From positions 49,490 to 113,489 of the forward strand of contig NZ_JACJRU010000025.1 in NCBI RefSeq assembly GCF_014697425.1: DNA of 64,000 nt. Reading direction: 5' to 3'. The position numbers and the translations under genes are program-made. A model generated the notes under the pieces. That model did not search any database and was not told the DNA's origin. It worked only from the letters and a program-made list of their open reading frames with translations. Positions within the stretch are counted from its first letter, which is position 1. Each line of letters begins with the position of its first letter. Below are positions 34,294-42,368 of the stretch, in pieces. Origin of the DNA: Nostoc sp. FACHB-110. GTDB lineage: Bacteria > Cyanobacteriota > Cyanobacteriia > Cyanobacteriales > Nostocaceae.

Positions 34294-35757
34294 ATGTTTG
34301 ATGCATTAGCAGACCGTTTAGAATCCGCCTGGAAAAAGCTCCGAGGTCAAGATAAAATTTCCCAATCCAACATTCAAGATGCTTTGCGGGAAGTTCGCCG
34401 CGCTTTGTTGGAAGCAGATGTTAACCTCCAGGTAGTCAAAGATTTTATTAGCGAAGTTGAAGCCAAGGCGCAGGGAGCCGAGGTAATTTCTGGCGTGCGC
34501 CCTGACCAGCAGTTCATCAAAATTGTTTACGATGAATTGGTGCAGGTGATGGGGGAAGAAAACGTTCCCCTGGCGGAAACTGAACAAAAGCCGACAGTTG
34601 TGTTGATGGCTGGGTTGCAAGGTACTGGTAAAACCACAGCTACAGCCAAGTTAGCCTTACATCTCCGTAAATTAGACCGTAGCTGTTTGTTAGTCGCCAC
34701 AGACGTATATCGCCCAGCCGCGATTGATCAGCTAATCACCTTAGGCAAGCAAATTGACGTACCCGTATTTGATTTGGGTAGTGACGCTGACCCAGTGGAA
34801 ATTGCTCGTCAAGGTGTAGAACGCGCCAAGGCAGAAGGTGTAAATACGGTAATTATCGATACCGCAGGTCGTCTGCAAATCGACCAAGACATGATGGCGG
34901 AATTAGCCCGCATCAAAGCCACAGTCCAACCCGACGAAACTCTACTTGTCGTGGACGCGATGACTGGTCAAGAAGCCGCCAACCTCACCCGCACATTCCA
35001 CGAAGAAATCGGGATTACTGGCGCAATTCTTACCAAGTTAGATGGTGATAGCCGTGGTGGTGCAGCCTTGTCAGTCCGGCAAATTTCCGGCGCGCCCATC
35101 AAATTTGTCGGTATTGGCGAGAAAGTCGAAGCCTTACAACCTTTCTACCCTGACCGGATGGCCTCGCGGATTTTGGGCATGGGGGATGTGCTGACTTTGG
35201 TCGAAAAAGCCCAAGAAGAAATTGACTTGGCCGATGCCGAGCAAATGCAAGAGAAAATTCTGTCAGCAAAGTTTGACTTTACCGACTTTCTCAAACAGCT
35301 GCGTTTGTTGAAAAATATGGGGTCGCTGGGCGGAATCATGAAGTTGATTCCGGGCATGGGCAAGCTGTCAGATGATCAACTCAAGCAGGGAGAAACCCAG
35401 CTTAAACGCTGCGAAGCGATGATTAATTCCATGACCAAGCAAGAACGCAAAGACCCTGATTTATTGGCAAGTTCTCCCAGCCGACGACGACGGGTAGCAA
35501 AAGGTTCTGGTTACAAAGAAACAGATGTAAGTAAGCTGGTAGCAGACTTCCAAAAAATGCGATCGCTCATGCAGCAAATGGGTCAAGGTAACTTCCCCGG
35601 TATGCCAGGAGGAATGTTTGGCGGTATGGGTAACGCCTTCGCAGGTGGAGGCAACCGTCCCGCCGCCCCAGGATGGCGCGGTTACACTGGCGGCGGTGGT
35701 GCTACCAAAAAGAAAAAACCCAAAGATAAAAAGAAAAAAGGCTTTGGCAATCTATAA
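34294..35757 (+). CDS. ffh: Signal recognition particle protein Ffh
   Basis: The SRP54 GTPase of 487 residues binds signal peptides and SRP RNA and delivers ribosomes to FtsY at the membrane. The N domain is at residues 1-90; the G domain has P-loop GLQGTGKTT at 107-115, DVYRPAAIDQL, DTAGRLQ and TKLDGDSRGGAAL; the M domain from about 300 ends in a Met/Gly-rich tail (MQQMGQGNFPGMPGGMFGG) and a Lys-rich end. Length and order are normal. It is followed by rpsP, a common arrangement in bacteria. Confidence 0.97.
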   Translation: MFDALADRLESAWKKLRGQDKISQSNIQDALREVRRALLEADVNLQVVKDFISEVEAKAQGAEVISGVRPDQQFIKIVYDELVQVMGEENVPLAETEQKPTVVLMAGLQGTGKTTATAKLALHLRKLDRSCLLVATDVYRPAAIDQLITLGKQIDVPVFDLGSDADPVEIARQGVERAKAEGVNTVIIDTAGRLQIDQDMMAELARIKATVQPDETLLVVDAMTGQEAANLTRTFHEEIGITGAILTKLDGDSRGGAALSVRQISGAPIKFVGIGEKVEALQPFYPDRMASRILGMGDVLTLVEKAQEEIDLADAEQMQEKILSAKFDFTDFLKQLRLLKNMGSLGGIMKLIPGMGKLSDDQLKQGETQLKRCEAMINSMTKQERKDPDLLASSPSRRRRVAKGSGYKETDVSKLVADFQKMRSLMQQMGQGNFPGMPGGMFGGMGNAFAGGGNRPAAPGWRGYTGGGGATKKKKPKDKKKKGFGNL

Positions 35758-35932
35758 GAAAAGGGAACAAGGTTGGGGGAACAGGCAACAGCTTTCTATT
35801 TCCCATTCCCTTAACTTAATAGCCGTAAACACCATTCGAGTGTTAAAATGAGCATTTCAGCATGGGAAGTTATAATTACTTCCTAGATAATTGCTGCAAA
35901 AATACCAATAAACAGGAGAACGATTCTTCAAA

Positions 35933-36193
35933 ATGATCAAACTGCGCTTGAAGCGATACGGAAAAAAGCGGGAAGCTAGTTACCGCATTGTCGCCATGAA
36001 TAGCCTCTCTCGCCGAGATGGTCGTCCCCTAGAAGAACTGGGCTTTTACAACCCCAGAACTGATGAAGTGCGACTAGATGTTCCTGCCATCGTCAAGCGA
36101 CTACAACAAGGCGCTCAACCCACTGACACAGTACGTCGCATTTTAGTAAAAGCTAATGTTTTTGAACAGGTCAGTGCCCAACCCGCATCATAA
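35933..36193 (+). CDS. rpsP: 30S ribosomal protein S16
   Basis: An 86-residue protein starting MIKLRLKRYGKKREASYRIV and containing RRDGRPLEELGFYNPRT, the standard S16 sequence. It binds 16S rRNA early in 30S assembly. AGGAG lies about 12 bases before the start. It overlaps the khpA frame, as in many cyanobacteria and Gram-positives. Confidence 0.97.
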   Translation: MIKLRLKRYGKKREASYRIVAMNSLSRRDGRPLEELGFYNPRTDEVRLDVPAIVKRLQQGAQPTDTVRRILVKANVFEQVSAQPAS

Positions 36194-36596
36194 CGTCAAC
36201 ACACAATTTCCAACAGCTAGTCCTAACTATGTGGGACTAGTTAAATTTTTGGTGCAGCCTTTTTTGGAATCTCCAGAGACTTTAAGCGTCGATTGTGAAA
36301 TTTCTCATACCCTGAAAAAGGTTTGGATTCGCATTGCTTTTGACAGCACAGATAAAGGCAAAGTATTTGGTCGCGGTGGACGCAATATTCAGGCAATTCG
36401 CACAGTAATTGCGGCTGCTGCGGAGCTTGCTGGCCAATCAGTATACCTGGATATCTATGGCAGTGCTGCTATGGGGCGAGATGGTATGTCTTTTGATGAA
36501 GACCGCGAAGAGCGAACACCACCGCCAAAAACTAGGGAAAGACGCGGAGACGGGCCTAGTAGACCTATTGCTAAACCCCGTTCCCGCTCGGTTTAA
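36174..36596 (+). CDS. khpA: KH-domain RNA-binding protein KhpA
   Basis: The frame opens at ATG 36156, but the GTG at 36174 is the likely start: it lies 20 bp inside the end of rpsP, preceded by ACAGG. The product has about 140 residues with a single KH domain and the GXXG loop GRGGRN. It ends in an Arg/Pro-rich basic tail (TRERRGDGPSRPIAKPRS). KhpA (with KhpB/Jag) binds many RNAs and affects division and translation in other bacteria. Coupling to rpsP is the classical arrangement. Confidence 0.9.
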   Translation: MPNPHHNVNTQFPTASPNYVGLVKFLVQPFLESPETLSVDCEISHTLKKVWIRIAFDSTDKGKVFGRGGRNIQAIRTVIAAAAELAGQSVYLDIYGSAAMGRDGMSFDEDREERTPPPKTRERRGDGPSRPIAKPRSRSV

Positions 36597-36624
36597 ACTA
36601 GAGAGAAAGGAAGATGAGGGAAAA

Positions 36625-36666
36625 AGTGTGAAGTGTGAAGTGTGAAGTGTGAAGTGTGAAGTATGA
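36625..36666. repeat. Heptamer STRR (GTGTGAA)n
   Basis: About six tandem heptamers lie between khpA and rpsU. It is the reverse complement of the ACTTCAN class seen at 27826-27856 and 28936-28998. Confidence 0.85.
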
Positions 36667-36781
36667 AATTTCATCCTTTAACTTTCTTGCTTCTGACTCC
36701 TAAATTTCCTCATTTGCCTTGTTTCTAAATGCTATTGTTGAATGCAACTTCTAAATCTCTGTAAGGGGGTGAAATCAGGGA

Positions 36782-36958
36782 GTGGCTGAAGTCCGTTTGG
36801 GTGAAAATGAAACAATTGACTCGGCACTAAGACGTTTTAAAAAGAAAATTCAAAGGGCCGGGATTTTATCTGAAGTTAAACGCCGAGAAAGATACGAAAA
36901 ACCCAGTCTACGCCGTAAGCGTAAAGCGGAAGCCGCACGCAAAGGTGGCCGTTATTAA
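36782..36958 (+). CDS. rpsU: 30S ribosomal protein S21
   Basis: The short gene (58 residues) starts with GTG at 36782. The product begins AEVRLGENETIDSALRRFKK and ends RKRKAEAARKGGRY, the standard S21 sequence of cyanobacteria. AAGGGGGTG lies about 12 bases upstream. S21 sits near the anti-Shine-Dalgarno region and aids initiation. It lies 185 bp after khpA, with an STRR in between. Confidence 0.95.
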   Translation: MAEVRLGENETIDSALRRFKKKIQRAGILSEVKRRERYEKPSLRRKRKAEAARKGGRY

Positions 36959-37023
36959 TCGGTGAACCAATGTGAAAAGTGCGATTGAGGTGGGAAAGTT
37001 TGATTAATTTTCACCTCAAAAAA

Positions 37024-37047
37024 GTAGAGATGCGATCGCATCTCTAC
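37024..37047. terminator. Perfect 24-bp palindrome centred on a HIP1 core
   Basis: GTAGAGATGCGA and TCGCATCTCTAC are exact reverse complements, with GCGATCGC at the centre. It could end the rpsU transcript, although an A run rather than a T run follows. Confidence 0.5.
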
Positions 37048-37237
37048 CTCACCAAAAAAATTAGGTCAAAATTAAATAAGCACTCTTATATAAAAACCCA
37101 AAAGAATTTCGAGATAGTCATTGATATTCCAGAGGAAAAATGACTAATCATCTTAAAAATGTAAAAATACTCTAGTAAAAACCTCAAAATACTAGACCGT
37201 TGTTAAAAATTCCTCCTCACACATTGATGAAATAACT

Positions 37238-38191
37238 ATGGCAGATGCCTTAACTATTCAGCTGCCTAATATTCCGAGTGCTATCGCCCTTGCAGGTGAT
37301 GGTGAAGAAAATCTCAAAATCCTGTCTCGGCAAACAGGCGCGATGTTAGTTCTGCGCGGACAGGAATTGCTAATTTCTGGTACAGATGCCCAGATTAACC
37401 TAGCTTCTAGATTAGTGCGATCGCTTGAAGACCTGTGGATGAAAGGCAACAACATTTCCAGTGCCGATATTTTAACAGCTCGTCAAGCCTTAGATAGCCA
37501 TCAAGAAGACCAACTACAAGAACTGCGTCGAGATGTTCTCGCTAAAACCCGTCGCGGTGAAGAAGTCCGCGCTAAAACATTTCGTCAAAGACAATACATC
37601 GAGTCGATCCGCAAACGTGACGTTACCTTCTGCACGGGGCCTGCTGGTACAGGTAAAACTTATCTGGCTGTGGTTGTCGCCGTTCAAGCATTGCTAACCA
37701 ATCAAGTTGAAAAGCTGATTTTAACTCGTCCCGCCGTCGAAGCAGGCGAAAAGTTAGGCTTCTTACCAGGAGACTTACAGCAGAAAATTAATCCTTATCT
37801 GCGTCCACTTTACGATGCGATTTACGAATTTATCGATGTTGAAAAAGTCCCTAATTTAATGGAACGGGGAATTATTGAAGTTGCACCCCTAGCTTATATG
37901 CGGGGACGCACGCTCAATAATGCTTTCGTCATTGTGGATGAAGCCCAAAACACCACACCAGCGCAAATGAAAATGGTGTTGACTCGTTTGGGTTTCCGTT
38001 CGCGGATGGTGATTACAGGAGACACGACACAAACTGATTTACCCCATAATCAACAATCAGGGCTTTCAGTGGCGATCGATATTTTAAAACACGTTGAAGG
38101 CATTGCTTTTTGCGAATTCACCCAAAAAGATGTCGTACGTCATCCCCTAATTCAGCGCATTGTTGCGGCTTACGAAAAGTATGAAAAATAA
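37238..38191 (+). CDS. phoH: PhoH-family ATPase
   Basis: The 317-residue protein has an N-terminal KH-like region (residues 1-110) and a P-loop ATPase with Walker A GPAGTGKT near 134-141 and Walker B VIVDEAQNTTP, followed by TGDTTQTDLP. This is the PhoH/YbeZ type, implicated in RNA metabolism and ribosome maturation with YbeY. No ybeY is adjacent in this window. It is 280 bp after rpsU and 48 bp before the next gene. Confidence 0.93.
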   Translation: MADALTIQLPNIPSAIALAGDGEENLKILSRQTGAMLVLRGQELLISGTDAQINLASRLVRSLEDLWMKGNNISSADILTARQALDSHQEDQLQELRRDVLAKTRRGEEVRAKTFRQRQYIESIRKRDVTFCTGPAGTGKTYLAVVVAVQALLTNQVEKLILTRPAVEAGEKLGFLPGDLQQKINPYLRPLYDAIYEFIDVEKVPNLMERGIIEVAPLAYMRGRTLNNAFVIVDEAQNTTPAQMKMVLTRLGFRSRMVITGDTTQTDLPHNQQSGLSVAIDILKHVEGIAFCEFTQKDVVRHPLIQRIVAAYEKYEK

Positions 38192-38239
38192 TCAACACTT
38201 AACAGTCAACAGTTAACAAATTACAAAGGACAACTAATC

Positions 38240-38644
38240 ATGAGTGCAAATTTAAAAGAATTTTTAGAAGCTTGCGAAGCTTTAGGAACATTACGTTTAA
38301 TCGTCACTAGTAGTGCTGCGGTATTAGAAGCACGCGGCAAAATAGAAAAGCTATTTTATGCCGAATTGCCCAAAGGTAAATACGCCAATATGCACACCGA
38401 AGGCTTTGAATTTCACCTGAATATGGACAAAATTACCCAAGTAAAATTTGAAACAGGTGAAGCAAAACGCGGCAATTTTACAACCTACGCCATCCGCTTT
38501 TTAGATGATCAGCAAGAACCTGCTTTAAGCTTATTTTTACAATGGGGTAAACCAGGAGAATATGAACCCGGTCAAGTAGAAGCTTGGCAAGTTTTAAAAG
38601 ATAAATATGGCGAAGTTTGGCAACCTTTACCAGTAGAGGTATAA
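38240..38644 (+). CDS. HutX/ChuX-like protein (tentative)
   Basis: The 134-residue protein has the strand pattern FEFHLNMDKITQVKFETG, TTYAIRFLDDQQEPALSLFLQ, which recalls haem-carrier proteins of the HutX/ChuX fold. Conserved haem-binding residues cannot be confirmed by eye. AAAGGA precedes the start. It follows phoH closely and may be cotranscribed. The haem role is an inference. Confidence 0.6.
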   Translation: MSANLKEFLEACEALGTLRLIVTSSAAVLEARGKIEKLFYAELPKGKYANMHTEGFEFHLNMDKITQVKFETGEAKRGNFTTYAIRFLDDQQEPALSLFLQWGKPGEYEPGQVEAWQVLKDKYGEVWQPLPVEV

Positions 38645-38654
38645 GTCAAATTAA

Positions 38655-38690
38655 GTTGTAGGTTGGGTGGCGCAACAGCCTAACCCAACA
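38655..38690. repeat. Dispersed palindrome with TAGGTTGGGT and ACCCAACA arms
   Basis: GTTGTAGGTTGGGTGG and CCTAACCCAACA can pair as an imperfect hairpin. It is related to the repeats at 27740-27819 and 63766-63823. Confidence 0.7.
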
Positions 38691-38778
38691 TAATCATTGA
38701 ATCTCACTCCGTTACACTTAATATACATTTTTTACTCATACCCTTTCACACAAAATCCAAAATTGATATGAGGTTAAT

Positions 38779-39540
38779 TTGCAGTTTTTTTTTATTGTTT
38801 TATTCCTTCTAGGATGCAGTGGGAATGCAGCCGCAGGTGAATTATCTCAACACTTGGCAAACTTCCCTCAATGGAATAAATTAACTTCAGTACAGCCTGC
38901 TTCCGGCGATTTAGTTTACCCTGAATGGATGGCGGGTACTTGGAAAGTTACAAGTACATTAATAGATTTAGCTGCACCTTTAGCACCAGATATTATTACA
39001 CCTGGGTTTGAAAGTAACCGTCAACAACTTAATCAACCTGTGAGTTTTATTGTCAGGTTTATCAAAGAAAAGCCACCAGTTACAAATAGCTTACAGTTTA
39101 TTCCTAAAATCGAAAATCAAACACCAATTTTAGTTGCAGATAGAGCATTTAACAGTTTAAATTTGGCAAGAGCTTATTTAGGTGATGAAACTGTATTATC
39201 TGTCAAAGTAGATCCAGAATCACCTAATCGGCAAATTACATTTTTACGCCAAGAACGTCAATTAGTTTCTATCGTCACTGCACGTACTACAGAAAGTCCG
39301 GCTGATGACAAATTTATTACGTCTGAAGTATTTCAACAACTATTTAAAGGTGGTTCTCGTCCTTATTTGAATTCTGTCGAATCTACTACCGCATATCATA
39401 AATTACCTACAAATAACCCTACAATAGAAGCTGATCAAGTTACTGCTGTTTATCTTTCACCCCAAGATCCCGATTACTTTCAAGCAGGTTCTCGACCTGT
39501 TGCACTTTATCGCTATCGGCTCGAATTTCATCCTGGGTAG
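38779..39540 (+). CDS. Exported DUF6816-like protein, start within a T9 tract
   Basis: The frame starts with TTG at 38779 (MQFFFIVLFLLGC). The segment has the form of a signal peptide with a possible lipobox (FLLGC) or an AAA-G cleavage site. An ATG at 38768 lies in another frame and would join this one, adding MRLICS, if the nine-T tract held ten T. The mature part (YPEWMAGTWKVTSTL, then YRYRLEF at the end) is a lipocalin-like beta protein family of cyanobacteria and chloroplasts; the DUF name is from memory. It is probably lumenal or periplasmic. The function is unknown. Confidence 0.7.
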   Translation: MQFFFIVLFLLGCSGNAAAGELSQHLANFPQWNKLTSVQPASGDLVYPEWMAGTWKVTSTLIDLAAPLAPDIITPGFESNRQQLNQPVSFIVRFIKEKPPVTNSLQFIPKIENQTPILVADRAFNSLNLARAYLGDETVLSVKVDPESPNRQITFLRQERQLVSIVTARTTESPADDKFITSEVFQQLFKGGSRPYLNSVESTTAYHKLPTNNPTIEADQVTAVYLSPQDPDYFQAGSRPVALYRYRLEFHPG

Positions 39541-39652
39541 TTATTACCTATTCCAAAAGAATGATTTGGTGATTTAACTATTGACTCTTTTGTAATACGT
39601 TTGTAGTATAAAAATTCCAAGCTCAAGCTCACGCTCTTGGACAAAATATATC

Positions 39653-41470
39653 ATGGCAAAGTTTCGAGATATTATCGATTATTTCCGTCCTCACTGGAAA
39701 ATCGGCGTTTTCAGTATTGCAGCGTCAAGTATATACGAAATTATTGATTTGGTTGTTCCTTATGCGATTGGGCAAATTTTAAATGTTTTGTCTGGCCAAG
39801 CATTGGATAAACCATTACAAGGTGCGATCGCACTTTTGTCAAACACTATCAACTATCCAGTTAATCAAACTCTATCTTTAGGTGTATTACTAGGGTTGAT
39901 TTTTCTCGCCACTGTAGTACGTGCGCCTACACAACCTTGGTTAACAGTTTGGTATCACTGGGATATTGCTTTAAAGTCGCGCCGGAGTAAAAGTCAAACA
40001 GCCATAGAAAAAATCCTCTCTCTTCCTTTAGAATTTTATGATGTCAATAACCCAGGAAGAATTGCTGGTCGAGTAGCTAGAGGTATTGCTAACCATACTT
40101 GGACATATCCAGAAATCGCTGGACAATTAATTCCTAAATTACTGCGGGTGTTGGGGATTTTTGCATTTATTCTGGTGATTGAATGGAGAATTGCTATTTT
40201 ATATCTGATTTCTTTTGTGATTATTTTGGTGTTTAGCTTAAAAGAGCTAAAGCAAATAATTTGGCATGAAAGACGCTTGGATAAATATATGGAAGATACC
40301 GAAAGCCGGACTTCCGAATTAATCACCAACATCAAAACAGTAAAAGCATTTGCTACAGAATCTAGAGAGTTAAAACGGCAACAGAAGCGTTTAAATCGTG
40401 AGTTAAAAGTAGTCGATTATCGTATCCACAAAAATTATGTGAAACTGATAACTTGGCAAAAAACAGTAATTCAGTTTTGTGTGTTTACGATTTTAGGTTT
40501 AACTTTAGCAGCAACCTTAGATGGGAGAATTTCTCTTGGTCATTTTGTCATGACCTTGACACTTTCTAGCATGGCTTATGCTGAATTAGAACCGATTAGT
40601 ACTGTAGCAGAAACTTTTGCTCGTCGCTATTCTTCGATGTTGCGATTTCACGAATTTCTGCAAGAGCCAACGAGTTTTGATACCTCTAATCTTTTAGTCG
40701 AAAATGAGGCAGAAGCAGCTGAGAAATTTACTGGCAAATTAGAATTGGCTAACGTCAGTTTTGGCTATGATACCAAACGCCAAGTTTTGCAAGATATCAA
40801 CTTATTAATTGAACCTTACCAAACAGTTGCTTTAGTCGGGCGTTCTGGTTCTGGTAAATCGACTTTAGTCAAACTTCTGTTGCGGTATTTTGAACCCCAA
40901 ACAGGACAAATTCTCATTGATGGTCAAGATATCCGCACTTTGGATGTAGGTAAGTATAGACGCAGGTTGGCGATCGTTCACCAAGAAGTAGACGTTTTCA
41001 ACGGTACAGTCTTGGATAACCTGACCTACGGTAGACCAAATGCAACATTCGCGCAAGTGCAAGAAGCCTGTAGGATAGCCAGAGTTGATGAGGTAGTGCA
41101 GCACCTACCCCAAGGTTATTACACCATTGTTGGCGAACGTGGGGTAAGACTGTCTGGCGGACAAAGACAGCGCTTAGGAATTGCTAGAGCGTTGTTAGTC
41201 GAACCAGACGTACTGATTTTTGACGAAGCCACATCTAGCTTAGACTATGAGTCAGAACGTTCAATTCAAATGGCGATGCGATCGATTCAAGGTACTTGTA
41301 CGACTATCGTCATTGCTCACCGTTTGAGTACAGTCCGGGACGCAGACAAAATAGTGGTTCTAGACCAAGGGAAAATTGTCGAAGTCGGTAGCCATGAAGA
41401 ACTTTTGCGACAAGAAGGCATTTATCAACGCTTACACTCTTTGCAAGAAACAGGCGAATTCCTGAGTTAG
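39653..41470 (+). CDS. ABC transporter, fused permease and ATPase
   Basis: A half-transporter of 605 residues. Up to residue 325 there are about six membrane helices of the exporter type 1 fold. The ATPase domain has Walker A GRSGSGKST (about 397-405), signature LSGGQRQRLGIARALL, Walker B VLIFDEATSSLD and the H-loop VIAHRLST. It should act as a homodimer exporting lipids or other amphiphiles (family-level inference). A strong terminator follows its stop. The substrate is unknown. Confidence 0.93.
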   Translation: MAKFRDIIDYFRPHWKIGVFSIAASSIYEIIDLVVPYAIGQILNVLSGQALDKPLQGAIALLSNTINYPVNQTLSLGVLLGLIFLATVVRAPTQPWLTVWYHWDIALKSRRSKSQTAIEKILSLPLEFYDVNNPGRIAGRVARGIANHTWTYPEIAGQLIPKLLRVLGIFAFILVIEWRIAILYLISFVIILVFSLKELKQIIWHERRLDKYMEDTESRTSELITNIKTVKAFATESRELKRQQKRLNRELKVVDYRIHKNYVKLITWQKTVIQFCVFTILGLTLAATLDGRISLGHFVMTLTLSSMAYAELEPISTVAETFARRYSSMLRFHEFLQEPTSFDTSNLLVENEAEAAEKFTGKLELANVSFGYDTKRQVLQDINLLIEPYQTVALVGRSGSGKSTLVKLLLRYFEPQTGQILIDGQDIRTLDVGKYRRRLAIVHQEVDVFNGTVLDNLTYGRPNATFAQVQEACRIARVDEVVQHLPQGYYTIVGERGVRLSGGQRQRLGIARALLVEPDVLIFDEATSSLDYESERSIQMAMRSIQGTCTTIVIAHRLSTVRDADKIVVLDQGKIVEVGSHEELLRQEGIYQRLHSLQETGEFLS

Positions 41471-41528
41471 GGGGGAATCAGGCACTAAAAATTGGACAAG
41501 TTTTCATCACCCAACGGTTGATAGCAAG

Positions 41529-41558
41529 AAGGCGGTAAATTTTACCGCCTTTTTTTTG
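41529..41558 (+). terminator. Intrinsic terminator of the ABC transporter gene
   Basis: AAGGCGGTAAA and TTTACCGCCTT pair, followed by a run of T. It lies 58 bp after the stop codon. Confidence 0.85.
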
Positions 41559-41615
41559 GAAAAGACTTGCACTTTTTAAATTCTGTTGCTACTATGATAA
41601 ATCGTGAGACGAAAC

Positions 41616-41697
41616 GGGTCGGTGTCCGAGTGGTTAATGGAGGCGGACTGTAAATCCGCTGGCTTTGCCTACGCTAGTTCGAATCTAGCCCGGCCCA
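41616..41697 (+). tRNA. tRNA-Tyr (GTA)
   Basis: The acceptor stem GGGTCGG pairs with CCGGCCC (one G-U), the anticodon arm is GCGGA-CTGTAAA-TCCGC, there is a long variable arm as usual for bacterial tRNA-Tyr, and the T arm is CTAGTTCGAATCTAG. CCA is not encoded. Confidence 0.95.
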
Positions 41698-41769
41698 CTT
41701 CTCACACATTTATAGTTTTTGTAGCAGACACAAAAATTATAGCTTATAATAAATAGTAAGTGTTAGTTT

Positions 41770-41841
41770 GCCCGTGTGGCTCAGTGGTAGAGCACACCCT
41801 TGGTAAGGGTGAGGTCACGAGTTCAATCCTCGTCACGGGCT
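41770..41841 (+). tRNA. tRNA-Thr (GGT), attachment site of the integrative element
   Basis: The acceptor stem GCCCGTG pairs with CACGGGC, the anticodon arm is CACCC-TTGGTAA-GGGTG, and the T arm is ACGAGTTCAATCCTCGT. The 3' part, from the anticodon stem to three T after the acceptor stem, is repeated exactly at 46701-46751. The gene stays intact after the insertion. Confidence 0.95.
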
Positions 41842-41843
41842 TT
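41793..41843. repeat. Left attachment repeat (51 bp, inside tRNA-Thr)
   Basis: It runs from CACACCCTTGG to CACGGGCTTT and is identical to 46701-46751. Sequence before and after differs between the two copies, so these are the limits of identity. Confidence 0.9.
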
Positions 41844-42368
41844 TCCGAAAGTATAGGGAAAGCTAAAATTTCCGCAAGTTGCATAAATTGGCTGTACTCT
41901 ACCAGTATCGCCCTACGTACCTGAACTTGCATAGAAGTTGCATAACACTATTATTTATAGAATGAGCTTAAATATATAAGTTATTGTGATATATTCAGTA
42001 GTACTTTGTAGTTTATCCACTTCTGTTAGATAACTACTCACGCTACATGAGCCTATAACCCATCTGTTTTAAGTTTCAGGTATCAAACTACATTAGCTTT
42101 ACATTAACAGTTATAGAGGCTTATAAAGGCAATTATCAACAATTGACACATACTCATGTCAAAATACTGCATATATCAAGCTAAGTATTATAATTTCACT
42201 GTGAGAAATAAGGCGCATCACAACAGGATGAATTGCAGTATTGACTATAAATAAACCGCAATACGCTATATATCAATTTATTCAATTAAAACAGTTTTCA
42301 ATATATATCAGGGCATAAATATTATATTAGTATAGTTAGAGTAACTTAAATAAATTAAAGTTAGAAAA
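41844..42368. other. Left-end noncoding part of the element
   Basis: This 525-bp AT-rich stretch holds three TTGCATA-type sites close to the tRNA (41875-41945) and then nothing recognisable up to the stop of the cargo gene. Confidence 0.5.
41875..41945. promoter_or_regulatory. Putative integrase arm sites, left end
   Basis: CAAGTTGCATAA (41875-41886), ACTTGCATA (41925-41933) and AAGTTGCATAA (41935-41945) share the core TTGCATA also found at the right end, as expected for arm-type sites of a tyrosine integrase. Confidence 0.55.
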
